A DNA stretch of 64,000 nucleotides from Paracoccus yeei ATCC BAA-599 (GTDB lineage: Bacteria; Pseudomonadota; Alphaproteobacteria; Rhodobacterales; Rhodobacteraceae), in the NCBI RefSeq assembly GCF_000622145.1, contig NZ_JHWH01000008.1:62001-126000 (forward strand), read 5' to 3'. Positions 27,475 through 36,107 of the stretch are shown piece after piece. How positions within the stretch are numbered: position 1 is the first letter of the stretch; every line of letters begins with the position of its first letter. The translations under genes were made by a program, and so were the position numbers. The notes beneath the pieces are model-generated. The model saw only the letters and a program-made list of their open reading frames with translations. It searched no databases and had not been told where the DNA came from.

Positions 27475-27695
27475 ATGAGCCGCGAAGCCCCAGAGATCAT
27501 CCAGGTCGATCTTCCGGCCCATCAGCCCGCGTGGCGACGCCGCTGTCCATCATCCTGGCGGGCCTTGCCGCCAAGGATGCCCGCCCGGGCGAGCTGGTGA
27601 TCTTTGCCGTGATCCTGACAGCCGTCTGCATCGCGCTGTTCCGTTACGCGCTGGGGCTTTCGCTGCCCGTGGCGCCCTGGCTGATCGGATACTGA
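27475..27695 (+). pseudogene. tctB: TctB small permease remnant with internal deletion
   Basis: An ATG 3 bases after tctC reads MSREAPEIIQVDLPAHQPAW and then leaves any sensible frame, stopping at 27600. In another frame, 27531-27695 encodes the C-terminal end of a TctB protein (VATPLSIILAGLAAKDARPG, then a hydrophobic stretch and GLSLPVAPWLIGY). TctB is normally about 150 residues with four helices; only about 54 remain, so roughly 250-300 bases seem lost near 27530 with a frame change. A 54-residue product from the GTG at 27531 is possible but unlikely to be functional. Confidence 0.65.
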
Positions 27696-27696
27696 C

Positions 27697-29202
27697 ATGA
27701 TGGCCATGTTCGAACATCTGGGTCTGGGCATGACGGTCGCCTTTACCCTGCAAAACATCTTCTTCTGCTTCATCGGCTGCCTGATCGGCACGCTGGTCGG
27801 CGTGCTGCCGGGCGTGGGTCCGGTGGCCACCATCTCGATCCTGCTGCCAGTGACGCTGTCGCTGGACCCGACCGGCGCGCTGATCATGCTGGCCGGCATC
27901 TACTACGGCGCGCAATACGGCGGCTCGACCACGGCGATCCTGGTCAACATCCCGGGCGAGGCGACGGCGGTCGTGACCGCCATCGACGGGCACGAGATGG
28001 CCAAGAAGGGCCAGGCCGGCCTGGCCCTGGGCCTTGCGGCCATCGGGTCGTTCATCGCCGGCACCGTGGCCACGTTGGTCATCGCCGCGCTGGCGACGCC
28101 CATGACCAAGCTGGGGCTGCTGTTCGGCCCGGCCGAGTATTTCTCGCTGATGATCATGGGGCTGGTGCTGGCGGTGGTGCTGGCGCACGGCTCGCTGGTC
28201 AAGGCGCTGGCGATGATCGTCGCGGGCGTGCTGCTCTCCTGCGTCGGCGCCGACATGGAGACGGGGCGCGAGCGCATGACCTTCGGCCTTTACATGCTGA
28301 CCGACGGGATCGAATTCGTCGTGCTGGCCATGGGCATCTTCGGTTTTGGCGAGATATTCAAGAACCTGGCCGACCCCGAAAAGCGCGACGTGATGCGGGG
28401 CACCATCGGCCGCTTGCTGCCGACCTTCGCCGAACTGCGCCAGAACCTGGGCGCCATCCTGCGCGGCACCGGCCTCGGCTCGATCCTGGGGGTGCTGCCC
28501 GGCAATGGCGCGATCCTGGCGCCGTTCGCCAGCTATGCGCTGGAAAAGCGCATCTCGGACCGGCCGCAGGATTTCGGCAAGGGCGTGCCGCAGGCGGTTT
28601 CCGGTCCGGAATCGGCCGACAACGCAGGCGCGCAGACCAGCTTCATCCCCCTGCTGACGCTGGGCATCCCGCCGAACGCGGTCATGGCGCTGATGGTCGG
28701 CGCGATGATGATCCAGGGCATCGTCCCCGGCCCGCAGGTTATCCATAACAGCCCCGACCTGTTCTGGGGCCTGGTCGCCAGCATGTGGATCGGCAACCTG
28801 ATGCTGGTCGTCATCAACCTGCCCCTGATCGGGGTCTGGGTGAAGCTGCTGAAGGTGCCTTACCGGCTGCTGTTCCCGGCCATCGTCGCGTTCTGCTGCA
28901 TCGGCCTGTTCTCGATCTCGAACGACGGGGCGCAGGTCATCATGGCCGGGGTGCTGGGCCTCTTGGGCTTTGCGCTTTACAAGCTGCAGTTCGAGGCCGC
29001 GCCGCTGGCCCTCGGCTTCGTGCTGGGCCGCCTGCTGGAAGAAAAGCTGCGCCAGGCGCTGATCATCTCGGACGGCAGCATGACGACCTTCCTGACCTCG
29101 CCCCTGTCGGCCGGGCTGCTGCTGGTCGCCCTTGCGGTGCTGGTCATCGCGATCCTGCCCTCGATCAGAAAGTCGCGGGACGAGATCTTCGCCGACGACT
29201 GA
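27697..29202 (+). CDS. tctA: Tripartite tricarboxylate transporter large permease TctA
   Basis: 501-residue inner-membrane subunit with about 11-12 helices. Family blocks are GTLVGVLPGVGPVATISILLP, AGIYYGAQYGGSTTAILVNIPGE, GTGLGSILGVLPGNGAILAPFASYALEK, QTSFIPLLTLGIPPNAVMALMVGAMMIQG. The start overlaps the end of the tctB remnant closely (1 base apart). With tctB damaged, whether the transporter works is uncertain. A strong terminator follows. Confidence 0.93.
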   Translation: MMAMFEHLGLGMTVAFTLQNIFFCFIGCLIGTLVGVLPGVGPVATISILLPVTLSLDPTGALIMLAGIYYGAQYGGSTTAILVNIPGEATAVVTAIDGHEMAKKGQAGLALGLAAIGSFIAGTVATLVIAALATPMTKLGLLFGPAEYFSLMIMGLVLAVVLAHGSLVKALAMIVAGVLLSCVGADMETGRERMTFGLYMLTDGIEFVVLAMGIFGFGEIFKNLADPEKRDVMRGTIGRLLPTFAELRQNLGAILRGTGLGSILGVLPGNGAILAPFASYALEKRISDRPQDFGKGVPQAVSGPESADNAGAQTSFIPLLTLGIPPNAVMALMVGAMMIQGIVPGPQVIHNSPDLFWGLVASMWIGNLMLVVINLPLIGVWVKLLKVPYRLLFPAIVAFCCIGLFSISNDGAQVIMAGVLGLLGFALYKLQFEAAPLALGFVLGRLLEEKLRQALIISDGSMTTFLTSPLSAGLLLVALAVLVIAILPSIRKSRDEIFADD

Positions 29203-29209
29203 TCCCTGG

Positions 29210-29239
29210 AACGCGGCCTTCGGGCCGCGTTTCCTTTTC
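29210..29239 (+). terminator. Terminator after tctA
   Basis: Perfect nine-base stem AACGCGGCC / GGCCGCGTT with TTCG loop (29210-29231) followed by TCCTTTTCC. It separates tctA from the convergent CYTH gene. Confidence 0.85.
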
Positions 29240-29259
29240 CGGCTCTCCCCGAAGCGTGC

Positions 29260-29784
29260 TCATCTGGCCCTGTCCGGCTGCTTCGCTGCGTGCTTTCCGG
29301 CCCTGCGGGCCGCATCCCGCAGCTTCCTCCTCCGGGCCTTCACCATCGTGATCTTGCGGTACTTGTCGACGCCCGTCACTTCCTTGCCGACCCATGCGGG
29401 CAGGTCCAGGCGGGCGCCTTCGCTGGGCAGTTCGACCTCGGCAAGGATCACCCCGTCCAGCAGCCCGTGATATTCGTCCACCACCCATTCGTGCCCCAGG
29501 GCAGGGATATGATGGCGGGTCTTTTCGACCACCTCGCCCTTGCAGTGCTGCTCCAGCAGGACCAGGCCATCGGGCAGGGGGATTTCATATTCGAACTCGT
29601 GCCGGGCAAGGCCCTTGCGGGGGCCCTTTATCGTCAGCGTCGCCTTGTCGTCGTACAGGCGGATGCGGACCTTTCTGCCGTCATAGAAGGCAAGAATTCC
29701 ATCCCGAAGGCGTGTCGAACGGACGACCGCATCCCTCCAGCCCTCGTTGGCAAGCATGAATTTGCGTTCGATCTCGATTGGCAT
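29260..29784 (-). CDS. CYTH-domain protein (inorganic triphosphatase-like)
   Basis: 174 residues from the ATG at 29784; longer frames lack family sequence. The ExExK signature EIERK is at residues 4-8, followed by VRIRLYDDKATLTIKGPRKG, FEYEIPLPDG and a basic C-terminus. CYTH proteins form a tunnel that binds triphosphates with divalent metal; in bacteria most hydrolyse inorganic tripolyphosphate. Divergent from the NNR-like regulator, convergent with tctA. Probably not part of denitrification. Confidence 0.88.
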   Translation of the reverse strand: MPIEIERKFMLANEGWRDAVVRSTRLRDGILAFYDGRKVRIRLYDDKATLTIKGPRKGLARHEFEYEIPLPDGLVLLEQHCKGEVVEKTRHHIPALGHEWVVDEYHGLLDGVILAEVELPSEGARLDLPAWVGKEVTGVDKYRKITMVKARRRKLRDAARRAGKHAAKQPDRAR

Positions 29785-29935
29785 TGCGCGCGTCACCCGC
29801 CTTGTTTCCCGATTGCGTCTCTCATGCGCATGTTCCGGCCGGATGACAATCATCGGAAGACAGGCCCGCCGCGTCGCGCCTTGCCTTGTCGCTGCGCTTC
29901 CCCCTACCTTGGCCTTCCGTTCCCGGAGCCGCACC

Positions 29936-30640
29936 ATGAGCCATAGACTGACCGAATTGCACCGCCGCATCGCCGGGCAGTCACGGCTGTTCGCAGGCCT
30001 GCCCGCAGGGATGACGGATCGGCTTCTGGATTCGGCGCAGGTGCTGCGGCTGGCGCGCGGGCAGGCGCTTTTCCATCAGGGCGACCCGGCCACCGCCATC
30101 CACATCATGGCCGAGGGCTGGGTCAAGCTTTACCGCATCGCGCCGAACGGGGCCGAGGCGGTGGTGGGCGTCATGACCCGCGGGCAAAGCTTTGGCGAGC
30201 CGATCGCGCTGCGCCGGGCCGATTATCCGGTCTCGGCCGAGGCCTCGACCGCCAGCGAGGTGGTGGCGCTGCCGGCCCAGGCCTTCCTGAACCTGCTGCA
30301 AGCCCATCCCGAGGCGGCGATCTCGATCCTGTCGGCGACCTTCCTGCACCTGCAAAGCCTGGTCGAGCAGATCGAGCAGTTGAAGGTGCGTTCCGCCGCC
30401 CAGCGCGTTGCCGAGTTCCTGCTGGACCTCTGCCCGCCCGATGCAGAGGGCGCGACCGTCGCCTTGCCCTATGACAAGACGCTGATCGCCGGGCGGCTGG
30501 GGATGAAGCCCGAAAGCCTGAGCCGCGCCTTTCTCAAGCTGCGCCCGCATGGCGTCAGGATCGACCAGACCAGCGCCGTCATCGCCTCGGTCGGGCGGCT
30601 GCGCGAGGCCGCCAATGCCGAGTCCCTGGGCCGGGCCTAG
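29936..30640 (+). CDS. nnr: Crp/Fnr-family regulator, NNR-like
   Basis: 234 residues: cyclic-nucleotide-type sensory barrel (about 20-140), dimer helix, and C-terminal helix-turn-helix with recognition segment MKPESLSRAFLKL, which keeps the E..SR pattern that reads TTGAT-type half-sites. No N-terminal cysteine cluster, so no FNR-type iron-sulfur sensor. Start ATG behind GGAG. It converges on and overlaps norF by 4 bases; in Paracoccus denitrificans NNR, the NO-responsive activator of nor genes, is adjacent to the nor cluster. The name rests on family and position. Confidence 0.72.
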   Translation: MSHRLTELHRRIAGQSRLFAGLPAGMTDRLLDSAQVLRLARGQALFHQGDPATAIHIMAEGWVKLYRIAPNGAEAVVGVMTRGQSFGEPIALRRADYPVSAEASTASEVVALPAQAFLNLLQAHPEAAISILSATFLHLQSLVEQIEQLKVRSAAQRVAEFLLDLCPPDAEGATVALPYDKTLIAGRLGMKPESLSRAFLKLRPHGVRIDQTSAVIASVGRLREAANAESLGRA

Positions 30641-30882
30641 CCCAGCACCAGCACGCATAAGCCGGCAAGCCCTGCCAGCCACAGGCCCAGCGGCAGCATG
30701 AAGGCGCCAAGCCAGCTCGGCGCGTCGCCTAGGTGCAGGAAACCCCGCAGGATCGCGCGCGCCTTGAGCCAGGCCAGCGCCAGCAGCCCGACCGCCGCCA
30801 GCCGCCCGTCGACGCCGGCCAGCAGCGCGGTGGCGGCCGTCAGGCCCATCAGTTGCAACCAGCATCGGATCAGCGGGTCCAT
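30637..30882 (-). CDS. norF: Nitric oxide reductase accessory protein NorF
   Basis: 81-residue membrane protein with two or three hydrophobic helices, similar in layout to cytochrome oxidase subunit IV (LAWLKARAILRGFLHLGDAPSW is the typical cytoplasmic turn). Last gene of norCBQDEF. NorE and NorF are not catalytic but support full NO reductase activity. Its last four bases overlap those of the convergent nnr-like gene. Confidence 0.85.
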   Translation of the reverse strand: MDPLIRCWLQLMGLTAATALLAGVDGRLAAVGLLALAWLKARAILRGFLHLGDAPSWLGAFMLPLGLWLAGLAGLCVLVLG

Positions 30883-30888
30883 CGGCGC

Positions 30889-31425
30889 CTACCAGATCAG
30901 ATAGATGACGGGCAGGATCAGCACCCAGACCAGATCCACCATATGCCAGAACATCGCCCCGGCCTGCACCGGCGCCGGTCGGGCTCGGACCGCGACCAGC
31001 GCCAGCACCGCCACGCCGGCGATGACATGGGCGGCGTGAAAGCCGGTCAGCAGGTAATAGAAGGTATAGAAGGGATGTCCGTCCATCCCCAGCCCGGCCC
31101 GGATGTCGCGCGCGTATTCCACCGCCTTCAGCGCCAGGAACATCAGCCCGCCCAGTCCGGCGAGGCCCAGGCCCAACCGGGCGCGGGCGCGCAGGCCGGC
31201 GGCGGCGTCGCGCTCCGCCAGCGCCGCGAACAGGCCCGACGTGACCAGGATCACCGTGTTCAGCGCCGCCAGCCGCCCGTCCAGATGGCCCTGCGCGGCG
31301 GCAAAGCCCTGCGGGTCGCGCAGCCCCATCGCCACCATGGCGGAAAGCCCGGCGGCAAAGACCAGCACTTCCGAGGCGATCAGGATCCACAGGATCAGCT
31401 CTCCCGGCAGATCGTCGATCCGCAT
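30889..31425 (-). CDS. norE: NorE, cytochrome oxidase subunit III-like
   Basis: 178-residue inner-membrane protein of the subunit III family with five hydrophobic segments; DLPGELILWILIASEVLVFAAG and FYTFYYLLTGFHAAHVIAG, FWHMVDLVWVLILPVIYLIW are characteristic. Its ATG overlaps the norD stop (ATGA). Accessory to the NorCB complex. Confidence 0.93.
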   Translation of the reverse strand: MRIDDLPGELILWILIASEVLVFAAGLSAMVAMGLRDPQGFAAAQGHLDGRLAALNTVILVTSGLFAALAERDAAAGLRARARLGLGLAGLGGLMFLALKAVEYARDIRAGLGMDGHPFYTFYYLLTGFHAAHVIAGVAVLALVAVRARPAPVQAGAMFWHMVDLVWVLILPVIYLIW

Positions 31426-33347
31426 CACAGCACCAGCTGGCGATAGATTTCCGGCAGGGCGCCGGTCAGCCGGTCGGGATCGCGGATCACCGAGAAACCG
31501 CCCTGGCCGAAGATGCGCGGGAACCAGCTTTGCGCCCCCTTGTCGATGGTGATGCCAAAGACCGCGTGGCCGGCGCGGCGGGCCTGGCGCACGGCCATGG
31601 CGCTGTCCTCGATGCCGTGGCGGCCCTCGTAATGGTCCAGGTCGTTGGGCTTGCCATCGGTGATGACGATCAGCAGCCGGCGCGGCCGGCCCTCGTCGGC
31701 GAGCCCGGCCGAGGCGTGGCGGATCGCGGCGCCGAGCCGGGTATAGAAGCCCGGACGCAGGGCGTGGATGCGGGCCTCGACCTCGCGCGACATCGGCTCG
31801 GAGAAGGGCTTGCAGTCGTGGATCCAGACCCGGTCGCGCTTCAGCGAGGAAAAGCCCTGGATGGCGAAGCGGTCGCCGCAGGCGTCCAGCCCCCAGGCCA
31901 GCGCGGTCAGGGCCTCGCGCGCGATGTCGATGACCGGACGGCCGGTGACGGCGCTTTCGGTCGAACGCGACACGTCGAGCAGGATCGAGACGGCGAGGTC
32001 GCGGTTTTCCTGCCGGGCCTGCTGCCAGATGCGGTCGCTGCCGCGCCCGGTGGCGCGCAGGTCGGTGACCGACCGCAGCGCGGCATCGAGGTCCAGTTCG
32101 TCGCCGTCGGGCTGGGCGTGGCGGATCGCCCTGGCCGGGCGCAGCGCCTGGAACTGGCGGCGCACGGCCTCGATGCGGCGGCGGGCGGCGGGGTCGGTAA
32201 CGCCGGCGTAATCGGGCGCCGGCTCGACCGGGGCGGCCAGCACGCGGCAATGGTCGGGCAGCCAGACGCCGCCCCTCGCGTCCCATTCGGGATAAGTGAA
32301 GCGGCCGGCGATGCGCTCGCGGTCCACGTCCTCGGGCGCGAGGTCGAGATGCAGCTTCAATTTGGTCGCCGGCGCCTTGCTGATCTGGCCCAGCACGATC
32401 TCATCATGGTCGTCGGCGGCCTTCCTGGCGTTGTCCAGGTCGTCGTCCTCGACCCGGCGGTTGATGTTCATCATCTCGGCCCAGGTCAGCATCGCCTCGA
32501 ATTTATACAGGATGATGCTGTCCTTGCGCTCGGCCTGATCGGCCTTCATGCGGCGCGTCTTGCGGGCGGTGCCGTCGCCGCCTTCCTCGGGGGTGCCGTC
32601 CGTGGGCAGGCTTGCGATCTGTTCGCCGGGGGCCTGGCTCAGGCCGCGCAGGTCCGGCCACATTGGCACCGGCAGCACCGGGCGATAGCCGCGCGGCGCC
32701 TGCCAATGCGCGGGCGGGGCGGCGTAACCGGCCAGCATCGCCGGTTCCGGCGGCTGCGGATCGCCCAGCAGGTGGCAGACCAGGATTTCGACCTGCGCCT
32801 CGGTCCCGCGCAGGGCGGGGCGGTGGCGGGCCTGCAGATGCGCGGCAGCCAGCCGCGACCACAGCGGGCGCAGCCCGGGCGCGGCATCCAGCGTCGCGCG
32901 CAGCATCGCCATGCCGGCGGCGATGCCGGCCAGATCGGCGCGCAGCGGATCGGTCTCGGCTGCAAACCGCGGGGCATGGGCCGAGGCGGCGGCGAGCCAC
33001 AGATACAGCCCCTCGTTGTCCTGGGGTCGCGGGAATTCGGCCAGTTCCGCCGGCAGGCGCAGGGCGTCGCCGTCGAAGCTGCTGCGGGCCAGGCGTTCCT
33101 GGTCAAAGGCCAGACGCCGCCGCCAAGAGATGCGGTGGCGGCCGGACTGGTCGGCCACCGGCTTCAGTTCGACATCGGCCGCCCCGCCAAGGCCCCGGAA
33201 CAGCACGGCGATGCGGCCGCGCATGTCCTCGAAGCGGACGGCGGCCTCGGGATAGCGCTGCGGCGGGTCCATGCGCGAGGCGATCAGGTGCCACAGCTTG
33301 CCGACGGTTTCCTCGGGCTCCCAGGGGGCGATCTCGATATGGGCCAT
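31425..33347 (-). CDS. norD: NorD, VWA-domain activation protein of nitric oxide reductase
   Basis: 640 residues. The C-terminal von Willebrand A domain (about 440-635) has an intact metal site DVSRS (near residue 455), then TDGKPND and DLDHYEG. The long N-terminal part is helical with a charged stretch (RKTRRMKADQAERKD). NorD pairs with the AAA+ ATPase NorQ to insert the non-haem iron of NorB. Soluble, cytoplasmic. It begins 4 bases after norQ. Confidence 0.95.
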   Translation of the reverse strand: MAHIEIAPWEPEETVGKLWHLIASRMDPPQRYPEAAVRFEDMRGRIAVLFRGLGGAADVELKPVADQSGRHRISWRRRLAFDQERLARSSFDGDALRLPAELAEFPRPQDNEGLYLWLAAASAHAPRFAAETDPLRADLAGIAAGMAMLRATLDAAPGLRPLWSRLAAAHLQARHRPALRGTEAQVEILVCHLLGDPQPPEPAMLAGYAAPPAHWQAPRGYRPVLPVPMWPDLRGLSQAPGEQIASLPTDGTPEEGGDGTARKTRRMKADQAERKDSIILYKFEAMLTWAEMMNINRRVEDDDLDNARKAADDHDEIVLGQISKAPATKLKLHLDLAPEDVDRERIAGRFTYPEWDARGGVWLPDHCRVLAAPVEPAPDYAGVTDPAARRRIEAVRRQFQALRPARAIRHAQPDGDELDLDAALRSVTDLRATGRGSDRIWQQARQENRDLAVSILLDVSRSTESAVTGRPVIDIAREALTALAWGLDACGDRFAIQGFSSLKRDRVWIHDCKPFSEPMSREVEARIHALRPGFYTRLGAAIRHASAGLADEGRPRRLLIVITDGKPNDLDHYEGRHGIEDSAMAVRQARRAGHAVFGITIDKGAQSWFPRIFGQGGFSVIRDPDRLTGALPEIYRQLVL

Positions 33348-33351
33348 GGCG

Positions 33352-34155
33352 CTATCCCGTCACCGCCACGGCCAGGTCCAGAAGGCCCCTGCGGGTGTCG
33401 GCGTCGTCGGTCAGCGGCTCGATCATCGCGGCAAGGATGGCGCGTTCCAGCGCCATGCCGCCGGCGATCAGGGTCGCGGCATAGACCACCAGCCGGGTCG
33501 AGACGCCTTCCTCGAGATCCTGTCCCTTGAGCCCGCGCAGCTTGTTCGCCAGCCGCACCAGCAGCGCCACGCGATCCTGGTCCAGCCCGCTTTCGCGCGC
33601 CACCACGGGGATTTCATGCTCGGGCCGGGGGAAGGTGAATTCGACCGACAGGAAACGCTGCCGGGTCGAGGGCTTCAGCGTCTTCATGATGTTCTGGTAG
33701 CCGGGGTTGTAGGACGCGACCAGCATGAAGCCGGGCGCTGCCTGCAATTCCTCGCCCGTGCGGTCGATCGGCAGGATGCGGCGGTCGTCGGTCAAGGGGT
33801 GCAGCACCACGGCCACGTCCTTCCTGGCCTCGACCACCTCGTCCAGATAGCAGATCGCGCCCTGGCGCACGGCCCGGGTCAGGGGGCCGTCGACCCAGAC
33901 CGTCTCGCCGCCCTTCAGCAGATAGCGGCCGATCAGGTCGGCGGCCGAGAGGTCGTCGTGGCAGGCGACGGTGTAAAGCGGCCGGCCCAGCCGCGCCGCC
34001 ATATGGGCGACGAAGCGGGTCTTGCCGCAGCCTGTGGGTCCTTTCAGCAGCAGGGGCAGGCTGGCGGCATGGGCGGCGGCGAAGATCGCACATTCGTCGC
34101 CCTGGGGCAGGTAGAAGGGGGCGTCCGCCCCCGTCACGTCGAAGGGTCCGTCCAT
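33352..34155 (-). CDS. norQ: NorQ, MoxR-type AAA+ ATPase
   Basis: 267 residues. I choose the ATG at 34155 because GGAG lies 7 bases before it; an ATG at 34173 would overlap norB. Walker A is GPTGCGKT (39-46), Walker B ICYLDEVVEAR (about 95-105), sensor block SYNPGYQN near 160. With NorD it activates the NorCB enzyme, probably at metal insertion. Confidence 0.95.
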   Translation of the reverse strand: MDGPFDVTGADAPFYLPQGDECAIFAAAHAASLPLLLKGPTGCGKTRFVAHMAARLGRPLYTVACHDDLSAADLIGRYLLKGGETVWVDGPLTRAVRQGAICYLDEVVEARKDVAVVLHPLTDDRRILPIDRTGEELQAAPGFMLVASYNPGYQNIMKTLKPSTRQRFLSVEFTFPRPEHEIPVVARESGLDQDRVALLVRLANKLRGLKGQDLEEGVSTRLVVYAATLIAGGMALERAILAAMIEPLTDDADTRRGLLDLAVAVTG

Positions 34156-34159
34156 CGTC

Positions 34160-35530
34160 TCACTCCGCTGCATGTTGGATCACGGGGCCGGGTTCGATCA
34201 CTTCGCGGCGCGGCTTCAGCAGCGAATAGATCAGCATGTAGGCCCCCAGCACGACCGCCACCCCGGCGCCCAGCCGCATCCAGTAGAACAGCGCGATCTG
34301 GTCCTGCACGTCCATGTAATATTCGCCCATGACGCGCTGCAGGTGGGTTTGCAGCGTGCCGGCGAAGGTCAGCACGAAGGTCATGAACAGCATGCCGCCG
34401 GACATCAGCCAGAAGGCGGCCATGTTCAGCACCTGGTTATAGGGGTCGCGCCGGCGCAGGATCGGCAGCGCATAGGTGAAGAGCGCGAGGTTCAGGCAGA
34501 CATAGGCGCCGTAGAACGCCAGGTGCCCGTGCGCCGCGGTGACCTGGGTGCCATGGGTGTAATAGTTCACCCCGTGCAGCGTGTGCAGGAAGCCCCAGAC
34601 GCCCGCACCGAAGAAGGCCAGGACCGAGCAGCCGAGGCTCCACAGCAGCGCCGCCTTGTTCGGGTGGTCGCGCCGGCCCTTCCAGACCATGACGAAGGCA
34701 AAGCTCATCATGGCAAAGAACGGCACCACCTCGAAGCTGGAGAAGATCGAGCCGATCCACTGCCAATAAGCCGGCAGGCCGATCCAGTAATAATGGTGCC
34801 CGGTGCCGAGGATGCCGGAAAACAGCGCCGTGGCGACGATGACGTAGAGCCATTTTTCCACCACTTCGCGGTCCACGCCGGTCAGCTTCAGCATCAGGAA
34901 GCCCAGGATCGACGCCATGATCAGCTCCCACACGCCCTCGACCCACAGGTGGACGACGTTCCACCAGTATTGCTTGTCCAAGGCCAGGTTCGACGGGTTG
35001 TAGAACGAGAACAGGAACAATAGCGCCAGCCCCCAGAGGCCCAGAAGCAGGATCGACGAGATCACCGTCTTGCGGCCCTTCAGCACGGTCATGCTGACGT
35101 TCCACAGGAAGATCAGGGCCGCGACGACGATGCCGGCCTTGACCCAGCGCGGCTGCTCCAGGAACTCGCGCCCCTCGCGGCCCAGCAGGAAATTGCCCTC
35201 GAACAGGTTGAACAGATAGGTCACGACCACGCCCGCCGTGCCGATCACCAGAATGGCAAGCTGGACATAGGCGGCCTTGACCGAATGGATCTCGCGCTCG
35301 GCTTCCTCGGGGATCAGGAAATAGGCGGCGCCGAAAAAGCCGGTCAGCAGCCAGACGATCAGCGAGTTGGTGTGCAGCATCCGGCCGATGTTGAAGGGCA
35401 GGATCTCGGACAGGAAGTTCGGGTTGACGTAGATATAGCCGATGACCAGGCCCATGGTGACCTGGACGGCGAACAGGATCAGCGCGGCATAGATATAGGC
35501 CAGCGCGATCTTTTGCGATTGGTATTTCAT
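34160..35530 (-). CDS. norB: Nitric oxide reductase catalytic subunit NorB (cNOR)
   Basis: 456-residue haem-copper-oxidase-type subunit with 12 helices that reduces 2 NO to N2O. Start ATG at 35530; longer frames run into norC. Conserved histidines are visible: H53 (low-spin haem b), H in NVVHLWVEGVWEL, HH in GTGHHYYWIG, and two in AAHGHLAFYGAY, giving haem b, haem b3 and the non-haem iron. The glutamates in VEGVWELI are expected ligand and proton-path residues. No quinol-oxidase-type extension, so it is the cytochrome c-dependent form. Confidence 0.97.
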   Translation of the reverse strand: MKYQSQKIALAYIYAALILFAVQVTMGLVIGYIYVNPNFLSEILPFNIGRMLHTNSLIVWLLTGFFGAAYFLIPEEAEREIHSVKAAYVQLAILVIGTAGVVVTYLFNLFEGNFLLGREGREFLEQPRWVKAGIVVAALIFLWNVSMTVLKGRKTVISSILLLGLWGLALLFLFSFYNPSNLALDKQYWWNVVHLWVEGVWELIMASILGFLMLKLTGVDREVVEKWLYVIVATALFSGILGTGHHYYWIGLPAYWQWIGSIFSSFEVVPFFAMMSFAFVMVWKGRRDHPNKAALLWSLGCSVLAFFGAGVWGFLHTLHGVNYYTHGTQVTAAHGHLAFYGAYVCLNLALFTYALPILRRRDPYNQVLNMAAFWLMSGGMLFMTFVLTFAGTLQTHLQRVMGEYYMDVQDQIALFYWMRLGAGVAVVLGAYMLIYSLLKPRREVIEPGPVIQHAAE

Positions 35531-35544
35531 GGTTGTTCCCCCTG

Positions 35545-35997
35545 TTAACCGGCGTCGTTCGGCGGCCAGTTCTGGGTGTTGATCCGCCCGGTCCACAGCA
35601 GGAAATCCGACAATGCGCGGACATCCTGATCGTTCAGGTGGAATTGCGGCATCTGGCGACGCCCCTCGACGCCCGAGGGCTGGGCGTCCATCCAGCCCTT
35701 CAGGGTCTCGAACGCCATGTCGGGGTCCTCCTGGACGCCCCAGCGTTTCATGACGTTGCCAAGCTCGGGCGCGAAATAGGCGCCTTCGCCCAGGATCGAA
35801 TGGCAGTTCACGCAGGCCTTTTCTTCCCAGACGTGCTTGCCGCGCACCACCGAGGGCGTCAGGCCCGCCTGATCCGTCGAGACATGGGTGATGTACCAGT
35901 GGCCGTGAATGAACAGGCCGATGAAGATGAGTATGAAGAACAGCGACCCGCCATAGAAGATGTTTCGGGCCATGCTCTTTGTCAGGACCTCGCGCAT
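35545..35997 (-). CDS. norC: Nitric oxide reductase cytochrome c subunit NorC
   Basis: 150 residues: one N-terminal membrane anchor (12-36) and a periplasmic c-type haem domain with CVNCH at 62-66 and axial methionine M116 in RRQMPQF. It receives electrons from pseudoazurin or cytochrome c550 and passes them to NorB. First gene of norCBQDEF. The FNR/NNR-type palindrome centred 70 bases before its start is at the right distance for activation. Confidence 0.97.
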   Translation of the reverse strand: MREVLTKSMARNIFYGGSLFFILIFIGLFIHGHWYITHVSTDQAGLTPSVVRGKHVWEEKACVNCHSILGEGAYFAPELGNVMKRWGVQEDPDMAFETLKGWMDAQPSGVEGRRQMPQFHLNDQDVRALSDFLLWTGRINTQNWPPNDAG

Positions 35998-36060
35998 GGC
36001 GATGACCTCCGAGAGTCGTTGGCGATGGTCCTGACATGGCGCGGCGGGGCGCGGCGAGTC

Positions 36061-36074
36061 TTGACGGAAGTCAA
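36061..36074. promoter_or_regulatory. FNR/NNR-type palindrome between norC and the nos genes
   Basis: TTGACGGAAGTCAA, a perfect dyad TTGAC-N4-GTCAA one base per half from the TTGAT-N4-ATCAA consensus. If it sits at -41.5 of the norC promoter, transcription begins near 36026, leaving a 29-base leader. The same reasoning on the plus strand would put +1 at 36109, inside the first nos reading frame, so the site suits norC best. It likely binds the NNR-like regulator. Confidence 0.75.
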
Positions 36075-36107
36075 GGATGACAAAAATCCTTTGTGAAAAA
36101 TGCGGGC

